A stretch of 64,000 bases of DNA from Sindora glabra (Eukaryota > Streptophyta > Magnoliopsida > Fabales > Fabaceae), in contig CM035227.1 of the NCBI GenBank assembly GCA_020226215.1, positions 4,643,343 through 4,707,342 of the forward strand, in the 5' to 3' direction. A program made the translations under genes and the position numbers. Within the stretch, counting starts at the first letter, position 1; each line of letters opens with the position of its first letter. Of the stretch, positions 1-12,118 are shown piece by piece. Below the pieces are notes generated by a model. That model saw only the letters and a list, made by a program, of their open reading frames with translations. It had not been told where the DNA came from and did no database searches.

Positions 1-2471
1 CCACATCCAGGATCGGTAATGTGGCGGCCATATCTACTAACCCTCTGCGCAGGCTCGGGAGTCACATCTCCGGTGTCTGTGGCTCCTTTGGCCTTGGCTC
101 CGGCTCTGCCTCTGGCCCTAGCTCCCGCTCTGCCTCCACCTCCACCTTCACCTCTATCTACAAGCTCTGAGTCGTTCGTCATCATGCCAGCAAGTGCTGA
201 TCCCTGATCCTGAGCATAAAAATCAAATGCAGGATGATACGGCTGTGATGGACCAGCATCACCGGAAGGAAAGGCATGGAATGAAGATGAAACTCCTGGT
301 ATGTGTGGAAATGCCTGGAACGAGGATGGAACACTAGAAGTAAACGGGTACATCTGGGGTGATGACGGACGAAATAGTACAGGCGAGAACATGATGGAGG
401 ATGAATGATCATCAGGTGCAGTAGGATACATATGAGATGAGGCAGCAATGTCCGGCATCATCATTATGGTGTCCTGAGCAGTCGATGGTGGAATCTGCTG
501 CACTGTCGAAGCGGACGGAACATGAGGCTGTGAGTAGGCCGTGATGCAATGCGACGACGTCGATGAGCACGAGGCTGATCAAGGTCACCCTCCGCAGGGT
601 CTGGGATATGATGGGCATGAGGTGCTGGCTCCGCATGTGAGTCAATAATGACATGATCGACCACCTGAATGGCGTGAAGTATGGAATTCGTCGCCGATCT
701 AAGCGCATCAAATGAGAACCTAGACTGCCCATCAGGTGTAGTGAAGTCCTGTAGTGCGGACACCTTATCTACCTGTGCAAATTTTTGACATTAAAGTTAG
801 TTACAATACTAATGCACGAGAAGAGAATCAGACATAGAAAACTAGCACGAAGTTTTACCACAAGGTCTAGCGCTCCCCCAACGGTTGTAATACATCGCCT
901 GGTAACCTGTCTGTACCATAACATGTAATCGGATCGTGGGCCTAGAACTAGGGTTGCGGTCAGCTCGGCCATAACGCACAAGTCTCGCCGGATATCCCAG
1001 AGTGCAATGTACGGCTGATGTCGGATGTGCCACTTCTCGTCATGCCGACCGAACAAGTGAAGGCAATGGACTGTCCGCCACCTGCTTCGGTGGCTCAGGA
1101 ATAGCCTGGCGTAGTCTAAACTGGCACAAAACCCTATCAGGCTGGTACCACTCGACAATCTGAAAGTGAATGAGCGGCACCACTGCTATCCACATGTCGC
1201 TCCCAGCAAAACAGTACTGAGGCAGTGATGCGGTGACCTCCTCGGTGTACGGGATCCAGACGATCTGAAGATGTAAATTTTTGTTATCATTTAAATGTGA
1301 TAATGAAATGGACAAAGGCCTGAAAAAAAATATCCATTATCCCCTACGTACCTGGTCGAGTCGAAGACGGTCCAGCACGTATCTGTAATGGGGTAGGCTG
1401 TGTGCTAGACTATCCTGGAACGTCTTCTGATAGTGCCATCTACCAAGTATAATAACTAAGTTAAGCAACTTTAAAGTGAACTTAATTATAAGTGGAAGTT
1501 GAAAAATTTTCTTACCTGCGGGCTAGGGGGCCAATCCCTACATCCCCATTCTGGTATGTCTGAAACAGTAATCGTGGGGGCGATAGTGGGAAATCTATCC
1601 CATGCCCAGAGCTGCAGTAGTAGGCAACACCCTCCTATCTCCCTGTAATCCGGAGCAGGTGGCCTTGCAGAGCTCTCTGTACAGATAGGCCAGGCAAGCA
1701 GATCCCTAACTGTACGTCCCAGCCTCATGTAAGTATCTGATCAAGGGTAAGTGCATGAGGTGGACATATGTGCCAGGAATGGTCTGGAAATAACATCCCA
1801 CCAATGAGACGTAAAATGTAAGCCCGGGGGAATCTCTGCACTGTCACCTCATCCGCATCATCTGGAAGATGAGTGAAATGCCTCTTAAGCCAACTCATCC
1901 TCAGTCGCCCCCCTCTGATGACATTCCCGTCTGCTGGTAACTGCAGTCCTAGATACTCCTCTATCAGGGCTCCTTATCCCCACACAGTGGGCCCCGTCAC
2001 TGCATGACCGTCAATGGGTAGGCCGAGCTGGAGAGCAACATCCTGTAATGTAATCGTTGTCTCCCCCTGCGGCATGTGAAAGGTGTGTGTCTCCAGCCGC
2101 CACCTCTCTACAAATGCACTGATCAGCTGATGGTCGATCGGCACAAACTCGCACATCGCCACTCCATAGAAACATGCCTCTCGTAAGAATGGGACAATCA
2201 ACTTCGGTGGCTGCTGGTGATGGTAGTGATGAGCCCGTCGAATCCTCAGTACGCGGTCAGGCTGCAAAACAAAAAAAAATTACTAGTTATTGCGTCTGAC
2301 AATTCAGAAACTGTTTAATCCAACTTTCTTAAGTTCTAGTTATTTCCGTACATAGCCTGCCCAAATCGACTGGGATATGTGTTCGGCCTGGGCCGTCAGT
2401 AATGAAGGATCCTGTGGTCCAGGATCAACGCGTCGGGATATGGATGCCACTTGCCATGACAAGAATTGCAT
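1..2471 (-). pseudogene. Plant mobile domain (PMD, 'phosphatase 7 long form-like') gene, decayed, runs off the left edge
   Basis: The minus strand reads as a PMD protein in several exons. Exon 1 starts at an ATG at 2471 and ends at 2353. A 91-bp GT-AG intron (2262-2352) follows, and exon 2 opens with PDRVLRI and carries FVERWRLETHTFHMP and LQLGLPIDG, hallmark phrases of the PMD family. Later exons hold LWAWDRFPTIAPT, IVWIPY, VEWYQPDRVL and SDYMLWYRQ. An Arg/Pro-rich tail exon begins at about 772. PMD proteins are plant-specific, occur both in transposons and in host silencing factors (MAIN/MAIL), and are often mislabelled phosphatase. This copy is broken: TAA at 1974-1976, TAG in place of a conserved Trp at 1706-1708, and reading-frame changes near 1.78, 1.65 and 1.08 kb. 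It follows the transposase gene by about 250 bp on the same strand, which suggests one element. The C-terminus lies outside the window. Confidence 0.82.
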
Positions 2472-2722
2472 TAGAATGGAATCTAAACATACACTAATAT
2501 AACATACATGTGTAAATTACATACAAAGATACACATAAGTAAAAATTTGGCACTTGCTATTTTTAAGTATTTTGTTAACATTACTAGTTATGGGGTAACA
2601 TATATATACGTAGTAGCCTGCAGTTTTACAACTGCAAAACAAAACACACTCATCCAATTGTGACATTTATAACAATGGTTAACGTACTTCATAACATACG
2701 TCTGCAAAAGTAAAAAACAAAG

Positions 2723-5457
2723 TCAACGTGAAGAAGGGCCCTCCTCTTGTTGTAGCAGTGGGCACTGCTTTCGATTATGACCTTTCGACTTACAGAGACC
2801 GTATTTTTTCTTGACAGCACTCTCTTGAGGCCAATCCATCTCATTTTTTATTCGTGACGACTTCGATCGTCCCCTTGCACGCAGTCTTCTATAATTTGGC
2901 ACCAGTACAGGAAATGGTGGTAGGTTATTCCATTGCGACCACTCCCTGATCGGCCACCACTCAAATTTGTAACAGTTTAGTACGGTGTCAAGTCTGTATA
3001 CAGTGTCGATATATGGTTCCCACGATATGTTGACTGAGGCACAAGCAGCAATAATATGAGCGCAAGGGTACCTATATGCTTAGAATTGTCCACATTCACA
3101 CTGCCTTTTGTCTAATAACACCTAGACGACCTTTCCACATGATCCCGTAGACATATCAGGGCCCTCCACCACTTCAAATCTAGTTCCTTGTCTATTATAA
3201 GCACGAACGTGGTAACCGGAGGCACGTGACTGGATAGTTGCAAGCTCCTGTCTGAATCTGCTTGCGTATATGTGACCTTGCTGTAGCTCAGCATGTGCTT
3301 CTTTTGCCCTTTCCATAAAGTACTTTACACATCTATAGTATGTTTGTTGAACAAGGTCTGTGATTGGTAGCTTCCTTAATCCTTTGAAGAGTCCATTGAT
3401 GCACTTTACTATGTTGGTCGTCATATGATCATATCTTTTGCCTTCATCATAAGCAAGCGTCCACTTCTCCATCGGAATAGCGGTCAACTTCCTATGGATC
3501 TCCTCGTTGACTTTGCTAGGGTTCTCCAATCTCTCCATGGCCTTCTCCCAACTGGGCTCATATGCTGAACAGAAGGAGACAAATAGGTTAACCGGGGTGA
3601 ACTGCCAGATACATACATTTTCAAAATAAGAAGGATCAACAACAAAGTTGTGCTGTAAGACGTACCAATCTTAAGGACAGCTTTCTTGACATTGTCATCC
3701 CTACACTGCTTGCAAATATTGCTGGCAATATGTCTGATACAGTACCGGTGATATGCATGAGGCGGCTGCCATCCTAGGGCTTCGTTGGCTACTGCATCTT
3801 TAATAACTCGGTGTCATTCTGATATCAGATATATTCCTAGCTGGTTCATAACATTTATCCGTAATAATGCCAGAAACCAACTCCAGTTTTCATAGTTCTT
3901 CCTGTCACCAATGGCAAAGGCAAGAGGGACGGGACATTTGTTACCGTCCTGGGTCGCAGCAATCAGCAACACGCCTCTGTACTTGCCATATAGATGTGTT
4001 CCATCAACTTGTATGAATTGCTTGCAGTACGGAAATGCGGCAATACACGGCTTGAAAGCCCAGAAAACTCGATTGAAAACATGTTTTTGCGGATCAACAA
4101 GGTTGTCAACTGTGACGAACTCTCCTGACTCCAACTTGAACAGACATTGGTCACAGTAGCCTAAGATGTCTAACCATTTGGGGAGCACTTCGTATGATTT
4201 ATCCCAATCACCGTACACCTTGGTAATTGCCTTTTGTTTTGCCTTCCATGCTTTTTTGTACGAAATCTTATACTCGTACATGCCTTCCACCCTCTCTTGT
4301 ATAAGCGAGATTGGAACATCTTGCTTCACTTTAACCATCTCCAATATTAAGGAACTAATATACTCGGAGTCAAGAGACTTGTGATCCTATGTCAAACTGG
4401 CATTAACACATGTGTGAGGCCCTGAAAATCTGGTTATTGCCCAAGTGTCAGAATTCTTGGAATTGGTCGCTCTAAGGCGGAATTTGCATTCATCCCCTTA
4501 ATTGTCACACTTCACACTCAATCTTCTAGTATCCGACTCCTCCACGTAATAACTATGGTGCCGTCTGATGTGGTAATGCTTGATTGCAGCAATTAATGCC
4601 TCCTTGCAATCAAACTCTTGTCCAACCTGTAAGTCCTCCGTGCCGTAATCGTAGCTTGCTTTCATTATTTTTGGAAATTCACTAGCATTTCTTACGGCAT
4701 CCCAGTCAATGTAAGAGAAGACAGCAGCTTGAGGGACATCGCATGATGTCTGTGCAGCATTACCACTCCTCACACACCGCGTTGGTACGTTGTCTCCATG
4801 TGTAGTGGCACGTTCTTCGTCATCAGTGTCACGATCGTCACTGCTACTGCAGGACACCTCATCGTCTTCAAAACCAGACTCTAGGTGGGCTTCCATTAAT
4901 ACAGGATCGATGGATTCTTCCTGTACGACTGGCAAGGCACTTGATGAACCCATCAAGGTATGTGGTGCATTTACCGGGAAAACACTTGCAACATATGAGT
5001 CCAATGTAGGAATATGACTATCAGAAATGTGGAACTCAAATCCACCTGTGTAAGGAGGGCCTTCCCACACCATCGAACAACCAGTGTTGACATAAGCCGT
5101 TGGATCCACGGGTGGTCCAGTTCTTGGAACTCTTACATCATAACCAATGTTGGCAATGTGCAATTCGGATGTGATCACGTCCACGTACAATTCCATAGTT
5201 GTCATCGTCGGATGTTGTTCGTAACTTGCTACCGCACATGCCAAGTCTTCATCGTCGTCCAATTCGTATGCCATGTACTGAGCCTCTGTTTGATGCTGTG
5301 GAAACCTGTAAATAATTTTTCCCACAGTTTGATCTTAGTGAAGCTTCAGTCGGGCATGAATTCTCTCGCGCAAGACATCCATAGTGCTGCATCCTTTCAA
5401 CTTCAGTGCCTTTAGGGGAGGTCCATCATACATTACTCCCATCGATCCCTCAATCAT
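2723..5457 (-). pseudogene. Mutator-like element (MULE/MuDR) transposase gene with six in-frame stops
   Basis: One reading frame with one intron (3565-3665, GT-AG) encodes a nearly full-length MURA-type transposase. In order it has an N-terminal PB1-like start (MIEGSMGVMYDGPP), an acidic linker, a MuDR DNA-binding zinc region (ECKFRLRA, then HTCVN), the MULE transposase core (QVDGTHLYGKYRG, then CIRHIASN), a SWIM zinc finger (CECG, then YPCAHIIAAC) and a C-terminal zinc knuckle (GLCKSKGHNRKHCP). The ATG at 5457 is chosen because the PB1-like start follows it. Stops interrupt the frame at 5335-5337, 4498-4500, 4387-4389, 3814-3816, 3122-3124 and 3080-3082, so no full-length product can be made. 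The usual ISD before RH is ISE here, and the first knuckle Cys is Tyr. The frame itself has no visible shift, so decay has been by substitution. Confidence 0.93.
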
Positions 5458-6345
5458 TGTACCATTTGAATATATAAAAGCAATTAAACTTTTCTTCATC
5501 TCATTACTTCTAGCTGTAAAATATTCACTGCACTCTCACAACTGACACAGATTATCATATACAATTTTTGCTCTTACAAACGAATCTACTAGTATTTAAT
5601 ATTACAAGTAAAAATGAACAGAATATTTTGTTATTTTGTAATGTATTTGGTAAATAGTTCATAGTAATTTACCCACGCAATTCAAATCCATTCCGACTTT
5701 TATAGGCCGACATTTTTCCCCGTAGATTTTTAAGCTACTTCTACACTCTTCCATAATTTGTCATTTTTTTTGTTTATTCAGCACAACTTATACTAATTAA
5801 ATAGAGAAATATTTTCAGTACATTATATTTTCTATTTTCACGATAACTTACTCCCTTCACACCCATTACTAAACAGTAATTAAAATTATTTACAAATTAC
5901 TGTTTCTATATTTTTATGTAGATTACCATGGATTCTTTTTTACATGCACTAACTTCTGGTTACATCCACATATCCTAAAATTTTTTTTATTACCTCTCTT
6001 ATGGTATATTAAAATTTCACATAAAAAATTTCTGTAAATGTAACTTTCACCTAGAGCCTAAAACCTATTTTAGGGCACATTTCTTTCTCTCATTTTTTTT
6101 AATACCACAACCTATCACAGTACATATAAATTTCTACAAATTTTTCACACATCATAATTTCACATCGTAAGCCGTAATAATCAATATAAAATAAAAATCT
6201 CATATTATTTACATCATAATAGTTTAAACAAATTTCTCTACCACTATAAAAGATATTTTCATGATGACTAGTAAAAATTATAATGTAAGCACATAATTTA
6301 TAAAATATTAACCGATAAGTATTAGGAAAAGCAAACAGAAAAAGG
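5458..6345. other. Upstream side of the MULE, with one diverged copy of the ~180-bp repeat
   Basis: This stretch precedes the transposase start on the minus strand and probably held its promoter. From about 6109 it contains a diverged copy (CCTATCACAGTACATATAAA onward) of the repeat unit found at 9507-10005. That copy runs through a stretch starting ATTAACCGATAAG, similar to sequence near 10000. No convincing terminal inverted repeat or 9-bp target duplication was found, so the outer end of the element is not defined. Confidence 0.45.
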
Positions 6346-7842
6346 CCTCTGCATAAAAAAAAATTTGTTAGATATTTTAATAACTTTAATCTCTAAGTAA
6401 AAATTATTACGTATTATTGTATCATTTCAAAAATTATGCAAAGATCACGCTAAATTAAATATACTTTGCAAGACAATATATAAAAGGAACAAAAACAGTA
6501 GCATAGATAAAATTTTATTGACGTATATTTAATTTTAAATAGTGTTTGAATTTTTTTATCACATAAATATTAATAAATTTTTCCTTGTCTATTAATTTTT
6601 ATTCTTAAATACTTTTATTAGAACTGGAATATATAATTAATTATTTCAATTAACGCTTCCCATAACATTAATTTTTTAAAATTATTTTTACACAAAAATT
6701 AAATATGTTACATTATGTCAATATTATATAATTATCTTATTATTTAAATCATAAATAATATAAGTCAAAATAAAAAAAATTATACCCAAATAGATTAAAA
6801 AAGGAGAAGTGCTATGTGAAAGTTAAAGTAATAAGTGTTAAAAATTAAATATGTAATCAATTAATTTTATTAAATAATTTATTTGATTATTAAAAATAAT
6901 TTTATGTCAAAAAAATAAATTATATTATATTTATATTATTCATTATATTGCATTTGAACTTCTAATACAATCATTGAAAAAAAAAGGAAAAAATTAAACA
7001 AAGTAGATGAAATTAGGAAAAATTAATGTACGAACTACACACCCTTGGAGAAGTCTTAGTTGGTGTATTACAAATTTAAAACATAACATTCAAAAATTAT
7101 TATCACAAAAAATTTCAAAAAATCTGTATAAATAAAATTTAATTTAATTACTAAGTATTTTATTTAAAAATATAATATAAAATTAATTATTTTTATTATT
7201 AAAAAGTATATTAGAGCCTTAATTTATTTAAAATATTATAATAAGCTAAAAAATCATAACTTATTATATTTATGTTAATTAATGATGATAGTGTTTTAAA
7301 CCATAGACATTACGAGTAGATATAAATAGAACACAATAGAGTAAATAAGAAATAAATAATACATACAGTATAGAATAATAAAAAATTGACTGTATAGTAG
7401 ATTAATTAAATAAATAAATTATATAATTTATATAAAATACATTTATAATCAAATAATTAATATATCTTACTGTTAAAAAATATTGGTGTATGTGGTTTAA
7501 ATACCATGAGTTAACAAAAAAGAATAACAAAAATATACAATAAAAAATAAAATAAATAAAAATAATGCATAAAGTATCAAGTCTTTACAAAATACCCTCA
7601 ATTGATATTTACTTATTCTGACATATATTACTCTAAAATTAATATAAAAATATTGATTAATAGGATAAAATATCTTCGTAATAATGAACATATAATAAAA
7701 ATAATCTTATTTTTATCATATTTTATATCCTTAAAGTTTTTATATTTTAAATATATCTAAAAATAATTTTTACCTAGAATGTAAATTTTATTCTGAAACA
7801 TTTTTTTTTATCCCCTTTGTTCTTCTTTTAAAATTACAAACT
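6346..7842. other. AT-rich non-coding sequence
   Basis: Very AT-rich DNA with no credible coding potential; the short open frames are those expected from composition. The last bases (AAATTACAAACT, ending at 7842) belong to a unit of the ~180-bp repeat that continues after the solo LTR at 9507. Confidence 0.6.
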
Positions 7843-8473
7843 TGTTAGGAATTCGGATTATCACATGCAGCGGAATTTTAAATTTTGATCCGAATTCTAC
7901 CTAGGATCCATGCAAAAAGCATAAGTCAATAATTAGGGTTTTACCTATTGGGCACTCGTGTTTCTACTGATCAAAACTTGAGAGCGGATGAATCAAACGC
8001 CGGCCGGAAGGTACAGCGTCTCTACGGTATCCACACGGAGTGAACAACGACTTCTCACCCTCCACGCGTCTGCTAGGATGCGTTTTTCTCTCTAAGAATT
8101 AGGATTGGATGTTTTCTGAGTGATTTAGGGTTTATATGGAAGCTTAAAACGTGATTATTAAGTGCTGCCCTCAAGTCCCTTTTTATAGAACTTAGGCAAG
8201 CCATAATCCTAGTCCTACTAGGATAATGCTTCCAAAATCCTAATCACACTTAACAACTCATCTTATCTTTATCTTAGAGATAATGGGAAGAGATAAGACT
8301 TATCTATTAATTATCTAATATTAGATAATGATATTATCTCATAATATAAATATCTTAATATTAGATAATTGCATATAGTTATCAAATATCAAAATAATAT
8401 TATCACATAATATATTTATCTAATATCTGATAAGATAATTACTTGATATTACTTTAATATCAAATAATATCAC

Positions 8474-8509
<36 letters not shown>

Positions 8510-9506
8510 GTGAATTTATTATTCTTAATAATATATATGCACGAAAATAAATCCAATTAATTGGATATTAATATAATTAAAGTTCAATTAATTATTGTCT
8601 TATTCCTACTCCTTTTGTGTGACCCTGTAGGTTCTTACTACGTTGACAATGACTTATTATTGAGCCATAGACAGCGAGCGGTATCTAGCAATACATCACT
8701 GCCACTCAAGTAGTAAGAATGTCCGTGATTTGACATCCACCTAATACATGATCAACGTTTTACATCATAACCCTTTTGTAATAATATCGAAATTGAACTG
8801 GAGGTATAGAATGTGTCATCCTCGTAAATGTTCAATTTATATTTCTTGATACTGAGTAGACTTAAAATAAATAATTAATATCACATATTAATTCAACTGA
8901 GCATGGCCATGTATTTCTAAGTCTCACTCAATTAAGGGGCCCAAGGATATTTCTCTTTTATACAAGAGTAACAAAATCCCATTTACATCACTCACTTCCC
9001 TCTGCATGATTTATGACACACCCAATCAATGCCCTACTTGTCACCTGATTAAAGGTGACATAGGACAATATTAAAGTAAGTAATTGCTCATGTAGGGAAC
9101 CGTAGTGACTTCAGGTCAAAGGTTTATATGTAGTTGTGATCATATGAGAATAACTTATGACACGTTTATCCATGTAATATTCTCATAGTGGGTCAGTCCA
9201 GTACATTGTTCACTAGCAATGTACTCATGTATTGACTTGATATCACATATCCATGATTCGTAATCATCAGTCACTATACATGCTAGTCTCGATGTATTAT
9301 TACTATCCTTTTTCATAATAATACTTGACTAGGGGCATTTTAGGAATAGCAAAGCTATTCCAAGGATAATTATTATATTAAGTTATAAATTGCGCATAAT
9401 AATAATAAAAATAAAATATAATAATTAAATTACCTAAAATAAAATATAATACATTGTGTATAACTCTAATCATCTTATATGATTGGTTCTAGGACACACA
9501 CTAACA
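7843..9506 (-). mobile_element. Solo LTR, probably Ty1/copia, with 5-bp target duplication AAACT
   Basis: The segment begins TGTTAG and ends CTAACA, a perfect 6-bp terminal inverted repeat with the canonical TG...CA. It is flanked by identical 5-bp sequences AAACT at 7838-7842 and 9507-9511. Length is 1664 bp. No primer-binding site, polypurine tract or gag-pol sequence adjoins it, so it is a solo LTR left by LTR-LTR recombination. The minus orientation is inferred because, read on that strand, the end near 7843 has the CCGCTGCATG phrase common just before the primer-binding site of plant copia elements. It contains a short TA microsatellite near 8477-8506. Confidence 0.88.
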
Positions 9507-10005
9507 AAACTATCACAGATCATATAAATTTCTTCAATTTTTTTCTTAAATCCTATATCATAACTTCACAGCATTAATCATAATAATCAATATACAATAA
9601 CAATTTTTCCCCAATGTAAAATATATTCTTATAATAACTAAAAAAATTATAATATAAATATATAAATTATAGAAAAACTTACCACTAAAAATCATAAACT
9701 ATCACAGAACATATAAATTTGTACAAATTTTTTTTAAATTCTAAATTATAATAATTAACATAAAATAAAAAATCTTCTCCTACTATAAAATATATTCTCA
9801 TAATAACTAATAAAAATTATAATATACATACAGAAATTATAAAAAAGTTAATCAGTACAAATCACAAACTATCACAGATCATATAAATTTTTACAACTAT
9901 TCTTAAATTTCATATCATTTTTTTATATCACAAATCATAATAATCAACATAAAATATAAAATTTTCTACCACTATATAAATATAAAAATTATAAAAATAC
10001 TAACC
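9507..10005. repeat. Tandem repeat, units of about 170-190 bp, three copies
   Basis: Units begin with AAACTATCACAG and nearby ATATAAATTT at 9507, 9696 and 9866. Each also carries a CATAATAATCAA-type phrase and a TATAAAATATATTCTYATAATAACTA-like phrase. The first unit begins inside the target duplication of the solo LTR, and its missing left bases lie at 7831-7842. A further diverged copy is at 6109. The array lies on the upstream side of the MULE, where subterminal repeats are common in Mutator-like elements. Confidence 0.8.
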
Positions 10006-10560
10006 AATGAAGAGTAAGGAAAGAAGATCAGATCTGCTCCAAAGAAGCAAATGTTGCCGGATGAGATGTACAGATGCAACAAAGGATGAAAATTTATGAA
10101 TGAAAATATGAAAAAAAGCTAACAATGGCTGCGAAGAAAGAAAGAAAGATTGGTTGCTGCAGAGAGGCTCAAAGCTCGACTCTAGGTTTCTTTGTTGTTG
10201 TTGCGATGGAAGGGAAGAGGAGGAAATATATAAGGAGGGAGGTGCCAGATCAAATGGCGCCTCCCTAAAAAATTTGAAAAAATTTGAACGTGGAGGCGCC
10301 ATGTTGAAAGGCGCCTCCCAGCCTTAGTTGAATCACGAAGGTGCCATTCAACATGGTGCCTTCAGTCACATTTCCCCTCCCAGAAACGCCATCTCATGTG
10401 GCACCCTCAAGGCTCCTCTGGCGTATTTTGGTATTTAGTTTCAAAGAAGCAGCAAAACGGTAAAATGTTTCTAAAAAAACCCTATTTGAGTATTTTATTC
10501 TCTCAAACTACTAAATTTTACTTGAAGTATCCATAATTTTTTATCAAAAACTACAACACT
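10006..10560. other. Leader-like segment with a cluster of GGCGCC/GGTGCC motifs
   Basis: This is the only locally GC-richer stretch between 5.5 and 23 kb. The palindrome GGCGCC, usually as GGCGCCTCC or GGAGGCGCC, occurs at about 10255, 10293 and 10310. GGTGCC and GGCACC variants follow to about 10400. A minus-strand open frame of 100 codons (10000-10302) covers part of it but resembles no protein I know. It may be the promoter or leader of the PMD-MULE element or of a related one. Confidence 0.4.
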
Positions 10561-10790
10561 TAAATTTATAAAATTTACCTAATCTCTAAGATTTCTAAGT
10601 TACCTAACTTTACAAGATTTTTTTAATCTACATTAGAATTTCTAAACCACTTAACTTTACAATATAAACCAATCTCAATTATAATTTCAAAACCACCTAA
10701 CTTTACAATATAAACCAATTTCTAATGGAATTTCAAAATTATCTAACTTTACAAGATTCATAAGTCTACACCAGGATTTCAAATAAGTTT
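10561..10790. repeat. Minisatellite, about 46-bp unit, four copies
   Basis: The phrase CCTAACTTTACAA or a one-base variant recurs at 10603, 10650, 10696 and 10742, spacing 46-47 bp. Each copy is followed by an ATAAACCAATYT-like stretch and an AATTTC stretch. The outer copies are more diverged. Confidence 0.78.
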
Positions 10791-11804
10791 ATATGGAAGA
10801 ATTTTCTCACAATTTCACTTAGAGGTTTTACAAATTTTCCTTTAAATACTTTTAGAATAGATATACAAATTTTGAATCAAGAGAAATATGACTATAATTT
10901 CAACTGGAAGGAGAAGAAAATGATATACAAATCATAACTTGAAGACTTAGCGTGGCTTCTTTTCTTGAAATAAAGTTTATTTATAGAAAAAAATGAATGA
11001 AAATTAACTTAGTATCTAAGTAAACTTCTCTAGATTCCTTATTCTTCATATGTACTAAATATTTAAATTTAAATCAAATGGGATTAACTTTTTTTTATTG
11101 CCTCTACCAAAATTGTGCTTGAAATAGCAACTTACCAAAAATTCAAATTTTAACTCTAATTTTAGTTTAAAGTGATGAATAGTAATTTGTACTTCCTTGA
11201 CAACTTAATTATAACTTTTGGATAAGAAAATATTATTTTTCCAATTAAGCACATGTTAGAAAATTTGAATTTAAAATTTTCTTTTGTATATTTGAATTTG
11301 AATTTGATGTTTCTCTCTACAAATTTGAAATTTTCCTCTCAAGAATTGATTCAATAGTTGAGATTGAATTTACAATTATTGTAAATCATTAGATTTAAAT
11401 TTCAAACTTCTAACCAATAAGATCATTTTTTTATGATCAAGTTTTGTCATTTTTAAAATAAATTAATAAAATCATTTTGGATCCTTTAGAAGAAAAATTA
11501 AATGGACATATTATATTGGACTTTTTGAAATATGGTAAGTGAAAAATAATGACCCAATAATTTTTATACAATAATTTAAGTGAACTTGCAAGATTTAGTC
11601 TAAAATGACCATACCTCATTAAACTAAATAAAAAAATAATTATTAAGTCCACTCATAAATCATTTTGGCTTAAAAAATATTTTAAATCCATTTATAATTT
11701 ATTTTAACTCAAAATGTATTTTTTAATTTGATTCTTTAAAATCATTTGCCTTCTCTTACTTTTAGCCTTAAAGAGGAGAAGGGGAGTTAATTTTCCTTCT
11801 CGAG
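10791..11804. other. AT-rich non-coding sequence
   Basis: No gene, RNA gene or clear repeat seen. The final 8 bases (TTCTCGAG) are the left target duplication of the hAT-type MITE. Confidence 0.5.
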
Positions 11805-12110
11805 TAGAGATGTTTAATGGGCCTTTAGCTTACATGCCTAGCGAATAGTGCTTGTAAAAAATAGATTTGCAAAAATGAAAACCTAAGTGAACTTGGCTCA
11901 TACGGATTAAATTAATGTGAACCATAGGCCGATTTATGGATCAATTCTTTTTATAAGATAAAGTTTATGAATTTTGTGAACTTTTATGCGGACTGAACTA
12001 GTCAAAATAAACATCCTTAAAATGTAGGCCTTAATAGACTAAGCCTAAATCAACTTGACTCATGCAAGCTTTAACTTAGTCCATCAAGCTTGCACCGTTA
12101 AACACCTTTA
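11805..12110. mobile_element. hAT-type MITE, 306 bp
   Basis: The left end is TAGAGATGTTTAATGGGCC and the right end, reverse-complemented, is TAAAGGTGTTTAACGG, an imperfect terminal inverted repeat. The flanks are TTCTCGAG (11797-11804) and TTCTTGAG (12111-12118), an 8-bp target duplication with one C/T difference, the size made by hAT transposases. It has no coding capacity and must have been moved by an element elsewhere. Confidence 0.82.
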
Positions 12111-12118
12111 TTCTTGAG

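Noticed and set aside
1..2471. Calling the left-edge gene a serine/threonine phosphatase
   Set aside because: The 'phosphatase 7 long form' label is a database carry-over; the visible motifs belong to the plant mobile domain and no phosphatase metal-binding motifs are present.
10000..10302. 100-codon minus-strand frame starting MAPPRSNFFKFF
   Set aside because: It lies across the GGCGCC cluster and leader-like DNA, has low-complexity Ser/Leu/Phe content and matches no family; more likely a chance frame.
5458..10400. Search for a CRISPR-like array in the repeats of 170-190 bp
   Set aside because: The repeats are long, adjacent and without unique spacers, and the window is from a plant nuclear genome.
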